The notes: generated by a model not told the origin, from the sequence alone. Positions 34,072 to 44,599 are shown, counted from the stretch's first letter. The stretch is DNA of 64,000 nucleotides from Gammaproteobacteria bacterium (GCA_028819075.1 JAPPMM010000037.1:19856-83855), one strand, 5' to 3'. A program made the numbers and translations.

Positions 34072-37000
34072 CGTTCCTCCTCCTCCATGGTCGTGAACAG
34101 GAGTGCCTTCTCCTTGACCGGTTCGCCTGTGACCCTCTCCCAGCACTCCGCGTACAGGTCCACCTGGCGGCGATAGGCGCGGCGGCGGCGGGGGAAGTCG
34201 GGATCGTCGCCCACGTCGGTCTTGTAGTCCACGATCACCCAGCCGTCGGCCTCGCGGAAGGCCAGGTCGATCACGCCTTCCACGAGTCGGGGGATGCCGC
34301 CGTTCTCCGCCGGTCGCTCCACCGCGAAGGGCACTTCGGGCTGGCGCATGTCGGTGCGCTCGGCACGGCGCCAGAGTTCGGATGCGCGCACGCGCCCCAC
34401 CAGCGACATGAGTTCATCCAACTCGGCGGGCGCGCCGCGTTCGTCCAGCGGACGCTCGTGCTCCACCAGAAGCGCCCGTGCCACGAACTCGAGCGCCTCG
34501 CCTTCGACTCCCTGGGCTGCGGCCGCCAGGGTGCCGTGCACGGCGCTGCCCCACGCGTAGCCGCGGAGGGTCGTGCGATCCGGGGCGGGCGGAGTTGCCG
34601 GGTCGTCCGGAGTGCCCGGGCCATCCGTCCGCCCCGGCTGCGCGGCGGCGTCCTCGCCACGAGCCTCGGCTGTGTCCGGCACCGCGGCTTCGCCCACTTC
34701 CCCTTCGCCGCCCTTCGCCAGCTCGGTGATCGACGCGAACTCGTAAGACGGCCGGGCCCCCTCGGCCATTCCGGTCTCGGCCGCCTCCGTCTCGGCCAGC
34801 AGGTCCTCGGCGCTTCGGGCCATGCGCTCCCGCGACTGCGGCACGTCCGCCGCCAGTTGCAGCACCTTGGCGTGCCGGTCCAGCCATCCGTCGAAGATGC
34901 CCCAGCAGGACTTCCCGTGCTTGCGCGCGACGACCAGTTCTTCGCGCGCGCGTGTGCACGCCACGTAAAGGATGCGCTGTTCCTCGGCCTCCAGGAACCG
35001 CACCTCCTCCTGCGCGAGCGCGGCCCATTCGAGCGGCTGCGCGAGCGTCCATGAACTGAAGGGGCCCGCGGGCGCGGTGACGGCCGCGAACGCTTCCGCC
35101 CCGCCTCTCGCGCCGCGGCGGGTGTGGGCATGCAGACGGCGCGTGTGGGAGACCGTCTGCGCGGGGTTGGCGAGCACGACGACGGTGGCCTGGAGGCCCT
35201 TGGCCTTGTGCAGGTTCATGACCCGCACGGCATCGCCGTGGCCAGGATCGAAGGGCGCTTCCGCGTCCTCCCACTCCAGCGCCGCCTGCAGCGCCTCGAC
35301 GGCCCCGGCGAGCGACGCGTTGCCCCGCAGGGCCTCCGCCCGCACCGAATCCAGCGCGTAGGCCATGATCCCGGCCCGCAGCGTGCCGAGGGTGCTGCTC
35401 GCGACGAAGGGCATCAGCCCCAGCCGGTCCACCAGGCGACCGATGACGATGTCGGCGGGCTCCCGGCGGCTCTCCTTCCACCATTCGTGCAGCGTCGCGA
35501 TCGCCTCCACCACCTCCGTCGCGGACGCGTCTCGAGGAGAAATGTCCTCGTCCCGGGGAGAAACATCCCCATCCCGATCCCGGGACCTGGAGGTGAAGTC
35601 GAATCTGCCTCCGGCCAGGGCATGTTGCGCGAGCTGCTCGTGGTCGAGGCCGAAGAAGAGCCCGGTGAGCACCGCCACGACGTTCACGGGGTTTCCCGGG
35701 TCGATGAGGGTCTCGAGCAGGAGGACGAGCTCGCGCAACTCCTCCTCCGGTCCCGCTTGCGCCCCTGAGACCTCGATGGTCACGTTGCGTTCCTCGAGCG
35801 CGCGGGCGTACGCGTCCAGGTGGGCCTTCTTCCGGGTCAGCACCAGGAAGTCGCCCGCCGTGCGTTCGCCGCTGTCGAGCCGCGCCCGGATCCAGCTCGC
35901 AAGCATCGCCGCTTCGAGCCGTGCCGCGTCCGCATTGCGCCGTGCCTTGGGCACGTGGTAGTGGAACACCCCCTCCGGCCCGTTGGGCGCTCTCGGGTAG
36001 GGCACCATGGGCGCGAAGCACGCCTGGCGGTCGGTTTCCTCCCGGGGGAAGCGGGCGGGATCGTCGAAGATGTCGTTGACCAGGTCGGCAACGGTCTGGC
36101 GCGAGCGGAAGTTGGTGATGAGCCGGAGGACCGCGCCGAACTCCCTGAAGCGCGTGCGCACCTGGTTGTAGACGGCGATGTCGGCGCGCCTGAAGCGATA
36201 GATGCTCTGCTTCGGATCCCCGACGACGAAGAGCGCGCCGGGGCGCGGAACCACGGTGTGCCAGTCCGCCGGCCGGCGTCCGGCATCCCCCGCCTGCGGC
36301 TCGGGCTCGGATGCGAGCAGGAAAAGCAGCTCCGCCTGTATGGGATCGGTGTCCTGGAACTCGTCGATGAGGACGTACCGGTAGCGTTCCCCCAGATCCC
36401 GGCGCACCTCGGGATGCTCGCGAAGCAGCTGCGCCGTCAGCATCAGGAGGTCGTGGAAGCTGAGCAGCCCGATGCGCAGACGCTCCTCTGCGAACTCGAG
36501 GGCCGCCCGCCGCACCAGCCTGATCGCCATCGAATAGCGATGCGCCAGCCAGCGGTCGAGATGCTTGCGGATCGGGCCGTCTTCGCTTCCCAGGACAGCG
36601 AGTTCGTCCCTCAGCCGCTTGACCTCGGCCGAGCCTTCCGGGGTCGGCTGTGGCCAGCGGTTGAGCGTGAAGCCCTTTCCCGAGGACATCTTCTCGGCGG
36701 CATCGAAGAGCGCCGCGAGGTCGTCCCATCCGCGGAAACGGCGCGTGTAGCGGAGAGAGCGCACCATCTGCTGGGTCGCATCCCATCCGCGTTCAGGCTC
36801 ATCATCCGGAATCAGGGCGAGGGCCCGGTCGAGCAGCTTCTCCAGCACGCGGCGCACTCCGCGCGCCTCCTCGGGTCCCGGCGCGGCAACAGGGTCGGCG
36901 GGATACTCGAGATCGAGGTTCTCGACCATCTGGTCGAAGGCCTTGCGCAACTGGTCCACCCGGAGCCCCACACGCGCCAGTTCCTCGACCAGGGGATCCG

Positions 37001-37508
37001 AGTCGGAGATGATGCGCTCGACGAAGCTCGTCCAGAAGCGTTCCTGCAGGAGCTGGGTCTCGGCCTCCTGCGCTTCCTGGAACTCCGGGTCGAGGCCGGC
37101 TTCGATGGGGCGCTCGCGCAGCAGACGCGCGCAGAAGGCGTGGATGGTGCCCAGAAACGCGCGGTCGATGCCGTCGATTGCGTCGCGGAGCCGGGCCGCC
37201 CGCTCGCCTTCGGCCGGATCGGGGCGGGCCTCGCGGTAGCGACGCTCAAGCGCCACCTGGAATCGTTCCCGCAGCTCCGCTGCCGCCTTGCGCGTGAAGG
37301 TGACGGCCGCGATCCGGGCCACTTCCGCTTCACCGCTCTCGACCAGCGCCACCATCCGGTCGACGAGGAGCGTGGTCTTGCCGGAGCCGGCGCCGGCTTC
37401 GACCAGGAAGCTGGTGCGGAGTTCGGCGCGAACGCGCTGGCGCTGGTCTTCGTCGACCGGCGCAGGTCGCTGGTCCAGGTCCGCGCGGGAGGCTTCCGGC
37501 GCGTTCAC
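34065..37508 (-). CDS. addA: AddA-like helicase-nuclease subunit
   Basis: AddAB processes double-strand DNA ends for recombination and degrades foreign linear DNA. This subunit is 1147 aa. UvrD-type motifs: Walker A EAGAGSGKTTLLVDR, motif Ia TFTRKAAAELRERF, Walker B VLIDEFQDTDPIQ, motif IV-V region VVGDPKQSIYRFRRADI, and VMNLHKAKGLQ. The C-terminal nuclease domain has VEGVIDLAFREADGWVIVDYKTD, the RecB-type PD-(D/E)XK site. The GTG start overlaps the AddB stop (GTGA). A Glu/Gly/Ala-rich linker separates the helicase and nuclease parts. Length and order match Gemmatimonadota-type AddAB. Confidence 0.92.
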   Translation of the reverse strand: MNAPEASRADLDQRPAPVDEDQRQRVRAELRTSFLVEAGAGSGKTTLLVDRMVALVESGEAEVARIAAVTFTRKAAAELRERFQVALERRYREARPDPAEGERAARLRDAIDGIDRAFLGTIHAFCARLLRERPIEAGLDPEFQEAQEAETQLLQERFWTSFVERIISDSDPLVEELARVGLRVDQLRKAFDQMVENLDLEYPADPVAAPGPEEARGVRRVLEKLLDRALALIPDDEPERGWDATQQMVRSLRYTRRFRGWDDLAALFDAAEKMSSGKGFTLNRWPQPTPEGSAEVKRLRDELAVLGSEDGPIRKHLDRWLAHRYSMAIRLVRRAALEFAEERLRIGLLSFHDLLMLTAQLLREHPEVRRDLGERYRYVLIDEFQDTDPIQAELLFLLASEPEPQAGDAGRRPADWHTVVPRPGALFVVGDPKQSIYRFRRADIAVYNQVRTRFREFGAVLRLITNFRSRQTVADLVNDIFDDPARFPREETDRQACFAPMVPYPRAPNGPEGVFHYHVPKARRNADAARLEAAMLASWIRARLDSGERTAGDFLVLTRKKAHLDAYARALEERNVTIEVSGAQAGPEEELRELVLLLETLIDPGNPVNVVAVLTGLFFGLDHEQLAQHALAGGRFDFTSRSRDRDGDVSPRDEDISPRDASATEVVEAIATLHEWWKESRREPADIVIGRLVDRLGLMPFVASSTLGTLRAGIMAYALDSVRAEALRGNASLAGAVEALQAALEWEDAEAPFDPGHGDAVRVMNLHKAKGLQATVVVLANPAQTVSHTRRLHAHTRRGARGGAEAFAAVTAPAGPFSSWTLAQPLEWAALAQEEVRFLEAEEQRILYVACTRAREELVVARKHGKSCWGIFDGWLDRHAKVLQLAADVPQSRERMARSAEDLLAETEAAETGMAEGARPSYEFASITELAKGGEGEVGEAAVPDTAEARGEDAAAQPGRTDGPGTPDDPATPPAPDRTTLRGYAWGSAVHGTLAAAAQGVEGEALEFVARALLVEHERPLDERGAPAELDELMSLVGRVRASELWRRAERTDMRQPEVPFAVERPAENGGIPRLVEGVIDLAFREADGWVIVDYKTDVGDDPDFPRRRRAYRRQVDLYAECWERVTGEPVKEKALLFTTMEEEERW

Positions 37509-40500
37509 GATGACGCGTTTCCGGGCTTGGCCCGGGCTTCGAGCGCGTGCAGGAACCCGGCCCCCTCGTGGTCCCAGTTGCGGATCGCGCGCAGTCCGGC
37601 GAGTTCGGGGGCGTCGCCGATGCGCTCCTTCACCCACTCCGCCAGCGGGGAGTTAGCGCCGAAGTCGGTTTCGCGCACACGGCAGATCGCCTGGTAGTTG
37701 CAGAACCGGCAGTCGCCGGCGTCGTCGGTGGGGAGGAAATGGCCGCCTGCGACCAGGTCGAGGAGGCGGGCGACGAGTTCGGGCCCGGCGATCAGGTCGT
37801 CGGCGGAGTAGGCGCGGGTCTGGTTCTCGCCCTTGCGCGTGGGGAAGTGGTATTCCATGGCCAGGGTCCGTGCGTCGTGCAACCGGCTCGCGACCGCCGA
37901 GTAGATGACATGCTGCAGCCGCCTCCCGCCGTCCCAGATGCCCCTCTTGCTGGCGAAGCTGAAGGTGCCGCCGGTCTTGTAGTCCACCACCCGCAGCCCG
38001 CGCGCCAGCCTGTCGATGCGGTCGATGGCGCCGCGCACCAGCACGTCGCCGGAGGGCGTCGGGAAGGGAAGCGGGTCCTCGCCCCTGAGCCCGAAGGCGC
38101 GCTCGGTGGCGATCCAGGCGGGCGGACTCTGCCGGATCATGTCGATGAACGATTCCGCGTCGCCCGCCAGTGCCTCCAGTTCGCGCGCGCGCACGGCATC
38201 GCTTGGAGCCGGCACCTCGCGTACCGCGAGGCCAACCTCCTGGTCCAGGATCGCCGCGACCAGGCTCTCGAACGCCGGTTCGTGGTAGCCGATGTCCTCG
38301 TTGCGGGCCTCGGTCAGCGCCCGCTCATACACGCGGTGCAGGATGCTCCCGCGCCCCAGGGCGTCGAGCCAGCCCTCGGGGTCGTAGGCGGGATCGTCCG
38401 GAGGCCAGACGCGCGCCACGTAGCCGTAGAAGTAGCGCTTCGCGCAGGCTCCCAGCGCGGCCAGCGCGCTGGCGGATACCGCGAGTTCGGGATTCCTGCG
38501 CGGGTCGAGTTCCGGGCGCGGGGTGGTCTGGCCGTGGAAGGCGGTGACCACGTCGCCGGCCAGCGCGTCGCGCGCCCGCAATCCGGCCCCGAGGAGAGGG
38601 AAAGCCTCCCGAACCATCGCCTCGCCGTCCAGAAGGCGGCCATTCCTTTCGAGCGATCCCAGCCAGACATCGGTGGCGTCGAGGCGCACCGGGCGCCGGG
38701 GGACGAGACCGGCGCGCTCGCGCACGTGCGCTTCCAGGTCCTCGAACGTGGCCGCGGGATCGTCCCGCATGAGCCGGAGGGCCTGCAGGAGTTCCGCGGA
38801 CGGCGACACCGCGCGCGCCTCCGCCGGATCCCAGGCGGCGTAGCTCAGGCAGACGGAACCACGCAGGCGGGCGAGAAGCGCCGCCAGCCGGAAGCGCCGC
38901 TCGCGGACGCGGTCGGTGGAGAGCGGCAGGTCGGAGGCGGCCAGTTGCATGCGGTCGCGGTCGAGCAGGTAGGGGTCCTGGGTGGCCGAGCCGCCCAGGC
39001 GGTGGGCGTCGAGGCCGACCACGAAGGTGGCGCGCCGGCCCGTCCGGCCACCGTTGCCGATGTCGGTCAGGTAGAGCGCCCCACCCGCCGAACTCCACGG
39101 CGCGCTCCCCTCCGCGCGCGGGGCGGGCACGGGGAACGCGATGTGGCGGCGCACGATGGCGGCGGCGGCGCGGTAGTCGGTCTGGCGGACGAGGGCCGTC
39201 TCGATGCGCTCGAGGGTGTGGGTCATGCGCTCGAGCGCGGTGTCGTCAACGGAGGTCCCCGGGGATGTGCGGGCCAGGAAACGGCGGAGTCCGCGGGCCA
39301 CCTGCGACGGCGACACCGGGGCGCCTCCCGCCCCGGAGTCCATGGAGACCGGGGGCGTGGCGGCGAGCGCGGGAGCCAGCAGGCCGCGCAATCCCCGGAG
39401 CTCGCGGCGGGTGCGCTGCTTGCGGCGTTCCAGCTGCTCGTCCGATTCGTACTTTCCGGCCCGGTAGCCGTCGACCTCCGCCAGGGCCCGCTCGATGGCC
39501 GGGAGGTAGCGGTCGCGTCCCCACCCGATGCGCAGCGAACGCAGCCGGCGGGCGAGCGTGGCTCCGCGAATCCATTCGTTGGGCCGGGGCGCGGTGAGGT
39601 CGCTCGCGTAGAGCAGGGTGCGCACCACCCCGGCATCGAAGCCGCCCTCGATCCAGCGGAAGTACGCCGCCGCGACCCGGCCCGGGCGGGTCCGCTCCAC
39701 CGGCAGTCCCGCGGCGAAGGTCACCGGGACGCCCATCCGCTCCGCGAGCGCGTGCAGCGCGGAGCCGTACACGCCCGGATCCGTGGCCACGATCTCGAGC
39801 TCGTCCCACCCCAGGCCCCGCTCGCGCGCCCGCCGCATCACCTCGCGCAGCTCGGCCTCGACGCTGTTGGCCACGAAGATGTCCAGGGTGGCGCCCGGGT
39901 CTGGCGAGTCGGGGGGCGCGTCCCCTTCGATGGTGGCCGGGGCTCCCTCCACGTCGTGCAGGTGAGACAGGTGACCGGCTCCCTCCCGGGCCGCGCGCCA
40001 CACCATGGAACCGGGGACCGCCAGCCCCTGCACCGGATCCGCCTCCAGCACCTCCGCGCCCCGCCGCTGGAGCCTGGACAGGAAGCGGCCGGCCAGCCCG
40101 CGGCGTTCGATTCCGGGCACCAGGTAGACACGCTCGCCCGCGAGCGCGCCCGCCCGGTCGGCTTCAGCGCCAGTCCGGTCGGCCTCCTCGCCCGACCGCA
40201 GCACCCATGCCGCCGCCCGGTAGACGCCTGCCGTATCCGTGAGGTTGCGCTGCCGCAACCGCCCCTCGTACGCGGCCAGGACGCGGGACAGGATGCGCGC
40301 CTTGGCGGGATCGGCCAGCGGCGCGCCGGCGAGCTTCCGAGCCCGCACTCCGGCCAGTCGCAGGGTCGTCACCGCGCGCGCGAGCGCCCGCCGCATCCCC
40401 GCCCCCCGGGCCAGTCGGGCGTGTGCGTCCTCCTCGCCTCCGAGCAGCACTTCGTCGATGGCTTCGTCGAGCAGCCCCTCCTCGTCGAATGCGTCCGTGA

Positions 40501-40828
40501 GCCGGATTGCGCGCGCGGCCAGTGCGGGGCCGGCCACGGTGATCGCGAGCATGCGGGTGGTGGTGGCCTCGAACCCCACCCACGAGCCGGCGCGGAGGGC
40601 GAGCTGGCGCAGGAGTTCGCGGCCCTCACCGCCGGTCCGACACACGATCACCTTGCGGTCAAGGGGGTGTCGGGCGGAGATGCGGGCGAGCGAGCGCACC
40701 AGGGTGGCGGCGCCGTCGAGGCCGGGGCGGCCGCCGGGGGAGAGATCGGCCTCGTCGCGGATCGGCGCCCGCGCCAGTTCCCCTTCCAGATCGAACGAGA
40801 ACTGTCCTTCCTTCCCGGCTGTGGTCAT
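37505..40828 (-). CDS. addB: AddB-like subunit of the helicase-nuclease
   Basis: A 1107-aa partner of AddA. The helicase-like N-terminal half lacks a good Walker A, as is usual in diverged AddB proteins. The C-terminal nuclease domain has VRGAIDRIDRLARGLRVVDYKTGG. The iron-sulfur cluster cysteines are present: one in ALGACAKRYFYGY and three in DCRFCNYQAICR. It is the first gene of the operon addB-addA-MBL and follows the sterol desaturase-type gene by 26 nt. Confidence 0.9.
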   Translation of the reverse strand: MTTAGKEGQFSFDLEGELARAPIRDEADLSPGGRPGLDGAATLVRSLARISARHPLDRKVIVCRTGGEGRELLRQLALRAGSWVGFEATTTRMLAITVAGPALAARAIRLTDAFDEEGLLDEAIDEVLLGGEEDAHARLARGAGMRRALARAVTTLRLAGVRARKLAGAPLADPAKARILSRVLAAYEGRLRQRNLTDTAGVYRAAAWVLRSGEEADRTGAEADRAGALAGERVYLVPGIERRGLAGRFLSRLQRRGAEVLEADPVQGLAVPGSMVWRAAREGAGHLSHLHDVEGAPATIEGDAPPDSPDPGATLDIFVANSVEAELREVMRRARERGLGWDELEIVATDPGVYGSALHALAERMGVPVTFAAGLPVERTRPGRVAAAYFRWIEGGFDAGVVRTLLYASDLTAPRPNEWIRGATLARRLRSLRIGWGRDRYLPAIERALAEVDGYRAGKYESDEQLERRKQRTRRELRGLRGLLAPALAATPPVSMDSGAGGAPVSPSQVARGLRRFLARTSPGTSVDDTALERMTHTLERIETALVRQTDYRAAAAIVRRHIAFPVPAPRAEGSAPWSSAGGALYLTDIGNGGRTGRRATFVVGLDAHRLGGSATQDPYLLDRDRMQLAASDLPLSTDRVRERRFRLAALLARLRGSVCLSYAAWDPAEARAVSPSAELLQALRLMRDDPAATFEDLEAHVRERAGLVPRRPVRLDATDVWLGSLERNGRLLDGEAMVREAFPLLGAGLRARDALAGDVVTAFHGQTTPRPELDPRRNPELAVSASALAALGACAKRYFYGYVARVWPPDDPAYDPEGWLDALGRGSILHRVYERALTEARNEDIGYHEPAFESLVAAILDQEVGLAVREVPAPSDAVRARELEALAGDAESFIDMIRQSPPAWIATERAFGLRGEDPLPFPTPSGDVLVRGAIDRIDRLARGLRVVDYKTGGTFSFASKRGIWDGGRRLQHVIYSAVASRLHDARTLAMEYHFPTRKGENQTRAYSADDLIAGPELVARLLDLVAGGHFLPTDDAGDCRFCNYQAICRVRETDFGANSPLAEWVKERIGDAPELAGLRAIRNWDHEGAGFLHALEARAKPGNASS

Positions 40829-40854
40829 CGGCGGGCGCTACCGTCCGTCGGGCA

Positions 40855-41661
40855 TCAGCGACGCCACTTCACGAACGGATACACCAGCCGCGCCGCCAGC
40901 GAGCGCGGATACGTCTCCTCCATTCCCTCGAAGCCGAGCCGCTCGGGCTGCTCCTGGTCGGCCGGCCAGTAGGCGGTGCGGAAGATCCAGTCCCAAACGC
41001 TCAGCACGATGCCGAAGTTCTGACCGCCCCTTCCGTGCTGCACCACGTCGTGATGCCACACGTGCATCTTCGCCGAGTTGAACAGGTACCGGAGCGGCCC
41101 CCAGTCGATGCGCAGGTTGGAGTGGTTGAGGTCCTGCATCAGCGTGCTCACGATGGCCATCAGCAGGATCACGGTCCCATCCACGCCCAGCACCACCAGC
41201 GGCAGGTACGAGAGCGTCTTGTAGACCACCACCTCGCCCCAGTGGAAGCGGAAGTTCCCGATCCAGTCCAGCTCCTCGATGCTGTGATGCAGCTTGTGGA
41301 ACTCCCACAGCCACGGCGTCAGGTGCAGCAGCCGGTGGATATTCCACTCCACGAAATCCTTCACCACGAAGAACACCACGAACTGGAGCCAGAGCGGCTG
41401 CGACGTCACCAGCGCCAGCGACTCGGGCACCGGCAGGCCCATCTCGAACAGCATTCCGTTGAAGGCCTGCACCAGCCGGCCCGTCACCATCGCCAGCAGC
41501 ACCCCGAGGTAGTGCCCGTTGAACACGAGCCAGAACAGGTCCTGCCAGATGCCCCGCCGCAGCGCGCGCTGTTCCCTGCGCCAGGGCCAGAGCCGCTCGA
41601 GCAGGAAGCAGAACAGCGAGACGGCGATCAGCCAGAAGTAGTACTGAAGGTAGACGGGCAT
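40855..41661 (-). CDS. Sterol desaturase/fatty acid hydroxylase family protein
   Basis: A 268-aa membrane di-iron enzyme. Several TM helices surround the His boxes HRLLH, HKLHH and HVWHHD, the classical pattern of the superfamily that hydroxylates or desaturates sterols, carotenoids or fatty acids using O2. It lies 26 nt before addB and in the same direction, so may be co-transcribed, but no functional link is apparent. The substrate cannot be told from sequence. Confidence 0.88.
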   Translation of the reverse strand: MPVYLQYYFWLIAVSLFCFLLERLWPWRREQRALRRGIWQDLFWLVFNGHYLGVLLAMVTGRLVQAFNGMLFEMGLPVPESLALVTSQPLWLQFVVFFVVKDFVEWNIHRLLHLTPWLWEFHKLHHSIEELDWIGNFRFHWGEVVVYKTLSYLPLVVLGVDGTVILLMAIVSTLMQDLNHSNLRIDWGPLRYLFNSAKMHVWHHDVVQHGRGGQNFGIVLSVWDWIFRTAYWPADQEQPERLGFEGMEETYPRSLAARLVYPFVKWRR

Positions 41662-41752
41662 GGGGTTCCGTCCTCAGGGAATGATGGGGATGTACGACAC
41701 ATATTCCGGCAAGACCCGGCGGCACGGCAACAGGCTCGCGCCCATCACTCGG

Positions 41753-42379
41753 TCAGGGCGCCGGCGTGTCGGTCAGGCGCCAGAGCACCCAGCTCGCCAC
41801 CGACCGGAGCGGTTTCCACACCTCCGAGCGCTCCAGAACGGCCTTCGGTGCGGGCCGTTCGTCGAGCTCGTCCAGCCGGCGCAGGCCCTCCCGCACCCCG
41901 AGGTCGGTCGCCGGCATCACGTCCAGCCGTCCCAGCTTGAAGAGGAGGAACATCTGCGCGGTCCAGACGCCGATGCCGCGCACCTCGGTCAGCCGCTCGA
42001 CGATGTCGTCGTCCGAAAGCCGCCAGACGCCGCGCAGGCGGAGCGACCGGGACTCCACCCGGCGCGCCAGATCGGTGAGCGCGAGCATCTTGTTGCGCGA
42101 CAGCCCCGCGCCCCTGAGCTCCTCTTCCGGCAGGGCCAGCAACTCCCCGGGAGTGGGAAAGTTGGGTCCGGGCGTGAGGGCGTGCACGCGTCCGTAGATG
42201 GTCTTCGCGGCGGCTCCCGCGAGCTGCTGGTAGATGATCGACCGGCACAGGTAGTGAAAGCCGGAGAAGCGGCGGGCGGTCCTGGAGAAGTCCGGAAACT
42301 CGGGCATCCGGGCCATCGCGGCCCCCAGGCGAGGATCGGCCTCGGCAAGGCGGGCCAACTGCTCTGAAGTGGGTTGCAT
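41753..42379 (-). CDS. alkA: DNA-3-methyladenine glycosylase II (HhH-GPD)
   Basis: A base-excision repair enzyme of 208 aa that removes alkylated purines. The helix-hairpin-helix motif with the catalytic Asp is VRGIGVWTAQMFLLF, then VMPATDLGVREGL. YLCRSIIYQQLAGAAA matches the core of AlkA/MAG proteins. I chose the ATG giving MQPTSEQLARLAEADPRL; longer frames upstream are poor. It lacks the N-terminal domain of E. coli AlkA, as is normal for the short type. The symbol is by family. Confidence 0.85.
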   Translation of the reverse strand: MQPTSEQLARLAEADPRLGAAMARMPEFPDFSRTARRFSGFHYLCRSIIYQQLAGAAAKTIYGRVHALTPGPNFPTPGELLALPEEELRGAGLSRNKMLALTDLARRVESRSLRLRGVWRLSDDDIVERLTEVRGIGVWTAQMFLLFKLGRLDVMPATDLGVREGLRRLDELDERPAPKAVLERSEVWKPLRSVASWVLWRLTDTPAP

Positions 42380-42521
42380 GGGTGGCGGTCGGGGAAGAGG
42401 TAGCGGCCTGGCGTGCTCCAAGGTAACGCCGCCGCGGCGGGATGCCCGGCGGGGGACCACTATCGGCCCGTCCAGAGTAGGAAACGAACCCGCAGCCAGC
42501 CGTTCCGGACTCGGAGATGCC

Positions 42522-44471
42522 ATGCCCGTTCCAGCTCTCGCCTGGGTTCTCGCCCCAAGCCTTTGGTTCTTCGCGCCGGCAGAGACCGAACTCGCCCCCC
42601 TGAGTTTCGCGCGCGCGACCGTGTCGGGCCGGATCACCGATGCCGGCACCGGCGAGTCCCTGACCGGCGCCCGCGTGTTCATCTCGGGCCAGACGACCTC
42701 CGTCCTCTCCGGCGACGGGGGCGAGTACAGCTTCATCCTTCCGGGCGATGGCTGGGACGGACGCGAGGTGGAGGTGCGCGCCGAGATGCCGGGGTATCAG
42801 AGCCTGGAGCGCACCGTTCGCATCTCGGGCCCGGCCACCCGCGTCGATCTGGCGATGACTCCGGGCGCCGACATGACGTTCGTGCATGAAATGCGGATCG
42901 CACCGTCCGGACAACCTGCTCCACCGCCGCCCTCGGGCCAGCCGGCGGTACGGGAAGCGGTTGGCGTCGACGCCGCGAGACGGGTCTCCGGCGCGGGATT
43001 CGCACCCGTCGCGGCGGACGCGGGTCCCGTCCGGCCTCCCCGGCCGCCCTTCAACACCGAATCCTACACCCACATCGAGGAAGCGGACTTCCTGGGCGTT
43101 GAAGACAATCCCCTGTCCACCTTCGCGATCGATGTCGACCGGGCGTCGTACGCCAACATGCGGCGCTTCATCGAGAGGGGAATGCGTCCCCCCATCGACG
43201 CCATCCGCATCGAAGAACTGGTCAACTACTTCACCTACGACTACCCGTCGCCCAGGGGCGCCCACCCCTTCTCGCTCACCACCGAAGTCGGCACGGCGCC
43301 GTGGCAGCCGGCGCACAGGCTGCTGCGCATTGGAATCCAGGGCCGGGACATCGCCAGTGAAGATCTGCCTGCGAGCAACCTCGTCTTCCTGATCGACGTG
43401 TCCGGGTCGATGCAGCCGCCCGCGAAGCTCCCCCTGCTCAAGTCGTCCCTGCGCCTGCTGGTCGCGCAGATGAGGCCCGGCGACCGGGTCGCGATCGTGG
43501 TGTACGCCGGCCAGGCCGGGCTCGCCCTGCCTCCCACCTCCGGGGAGAACAGGAGCGAGATTCTGTTCGCGATCGACAGGCTGGAGGCGGGCGGCTCCAC
43601 TGCCGGTGGCGCCGGACTGCGGCTCGCCTACGAGGTGGCGCGCGAGAACTTCAACGGGGAAGGGAACAACCGGGTGATCCTCGCCAGCGACGGCGACTTC
43701 AACGTGGGACCGTCCAGCGACGCGGAGATGATTCGCCTCATCGAAAAGGAGCGCGAATCAGGCGTCTTCCTCTCCGTGCTGGGCTTCGGCACCGGAAACC
43801 TGCAGGACTCGAAGATGGAGCAGCTGGCCAACCACGGGAACGGCAGCTACGCCTACATCGACGGCGAGCGCGAGGCGGCCAAGGTCCTGGTGAGCGAGTT
43901 CGCCGGCACCCTCTTCACCATCGCGAAGGACGTGAAGGTGCAGGTCGAGTTCAATCCCCGCGAGGTGCAGGCGTACCGGCTCATCGGCTACGAGAACCGT
44001 GCGTTGCGCGCGGAGGATTTTGCGGATGATCGCAAGGATGCCGGGGAACTCGGGGCGGGTCATACCGTCACCGCACTCTACGAGATCGTACCGTCCGGCA
44101 TCGACGGCCCTGATGTGGCGGATACGCCCCCGCTGCGCTATCGCGGCCGCGCGGACATCACCGGGCGGGCGGCATCTGGCGAACTCGGATTCGTCCAGCT
44201 TCGCTACAAGCGGCCCGACGATTCGAGGAGCGTTCTCGTGCAGCAGGCGTTCCTCGACAGGGGCGGCGACGGCTCCGGCGACATGCGCTTCGCCGCGTCG
44301 GTGGCTGCCTTCGGCATGCTGCTGCGAACGTCGGAGCATGTCGGAGACCTTGCGCTCGGCGACGTTCTCGAGCTGGCGCGGCGAGCCCTCGGCAACGACG
44401 AGGAAGGCTACAGGCGCGAGTTCGTCCGGCTGGTGCGCGAAACCCGCGCGCAAGGGTTGCTGGAGCGCTGA
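42522..44471 (+). CDS. YfbK-like vWA-domain protein, exported
   Basis: A 649-aa protein. The ATG giving MPVPALAWVLAPSLWFFAPA is chosen because it yields a signal-like N-terminus. A carboxypeptidase-regulatory-like domain follows (GRITDAGTGESLTGARVFIS). A YfbK N-terminal segment (PLSTFAIDVDRASYANMRRF, IRIEELVNYF) precedes a vWA domain with a complete MIDAS motif DVSGSM (~292). A YfbK-type C-terminal domain ends the protein. Function unknown; such proteins are thought to bind ligands or complexes in the envelope. Confidence 0.88.
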   Translation: MPVPALAWVLAPSLWFFAPAETELAPLSFARATVSGRITDAGTGESLTGARVFISGQTTSVLSGDGGEYSFILPGDGWDGREVEVRAEMPGYQSLERTVRISGPATRVDLAMTPGADMTFVHEMRIAPSGQPAPPPPSGQPAVREAVGVDAARRVSGAGFAPVAADAGPVRPPRPPFNTESYTHIEEADFLGVEDNPLSTFAIDVDRASYANMRRFIERGMRPPIDAIRIEELVNYFTYDYPSPRGAHPFSLTTEVGTAPWQPAHRLLRIGIQGRDIASEDLPASNLVFLIDVSGSMQPPAKLPLLKSSLRLLVAQMRPGDRVAIVVYAGQAGLALPPTSGENRSEILFAIDRLEAGGSTAGGAGLRLAYEVARENFNGEGNNRVILASDGDFNVGPSSDAEMIRLIEKERESGVFLSVLGFGTGNLQDSKMEQLANHGNGSYAYIDGEREAAKVLVSEFAGTLFTIAKDVKVQVEFNPREVQAYRLIGYENRALRAEDFADDRKDAGELGAGHTVTALYEIVPSGIDGPDVADTPPLRYRGRADITGRAASGELGFVQLRYKRPDDSRSVLVQQAFLDRGGDGSGDMRFAASVAAFGMLLRTSEHVGDLALGDVLELARRALGNDEEGYRREFVRLVRETRAQGLLER

Positions 44472-44599
44472 TCGCCAGGGTCCGCCGCCCGACACCCTGC
44501 GCGCCGCCGGGAAAACGAACATCCCGTCTCCTGCGTAGTATCAAGTCTGTTTCCAAGTCCGAGAAATCACCCCGGCGCATTTTTCTGGAGAAGAGACTG

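Noticed and set aside
37547..40972. 1141-codon open frame opposite addB
   Set aside because: Shadow of addB; the composition is unlike a protein and the real gene has all nuclease and Fe-S motifs.
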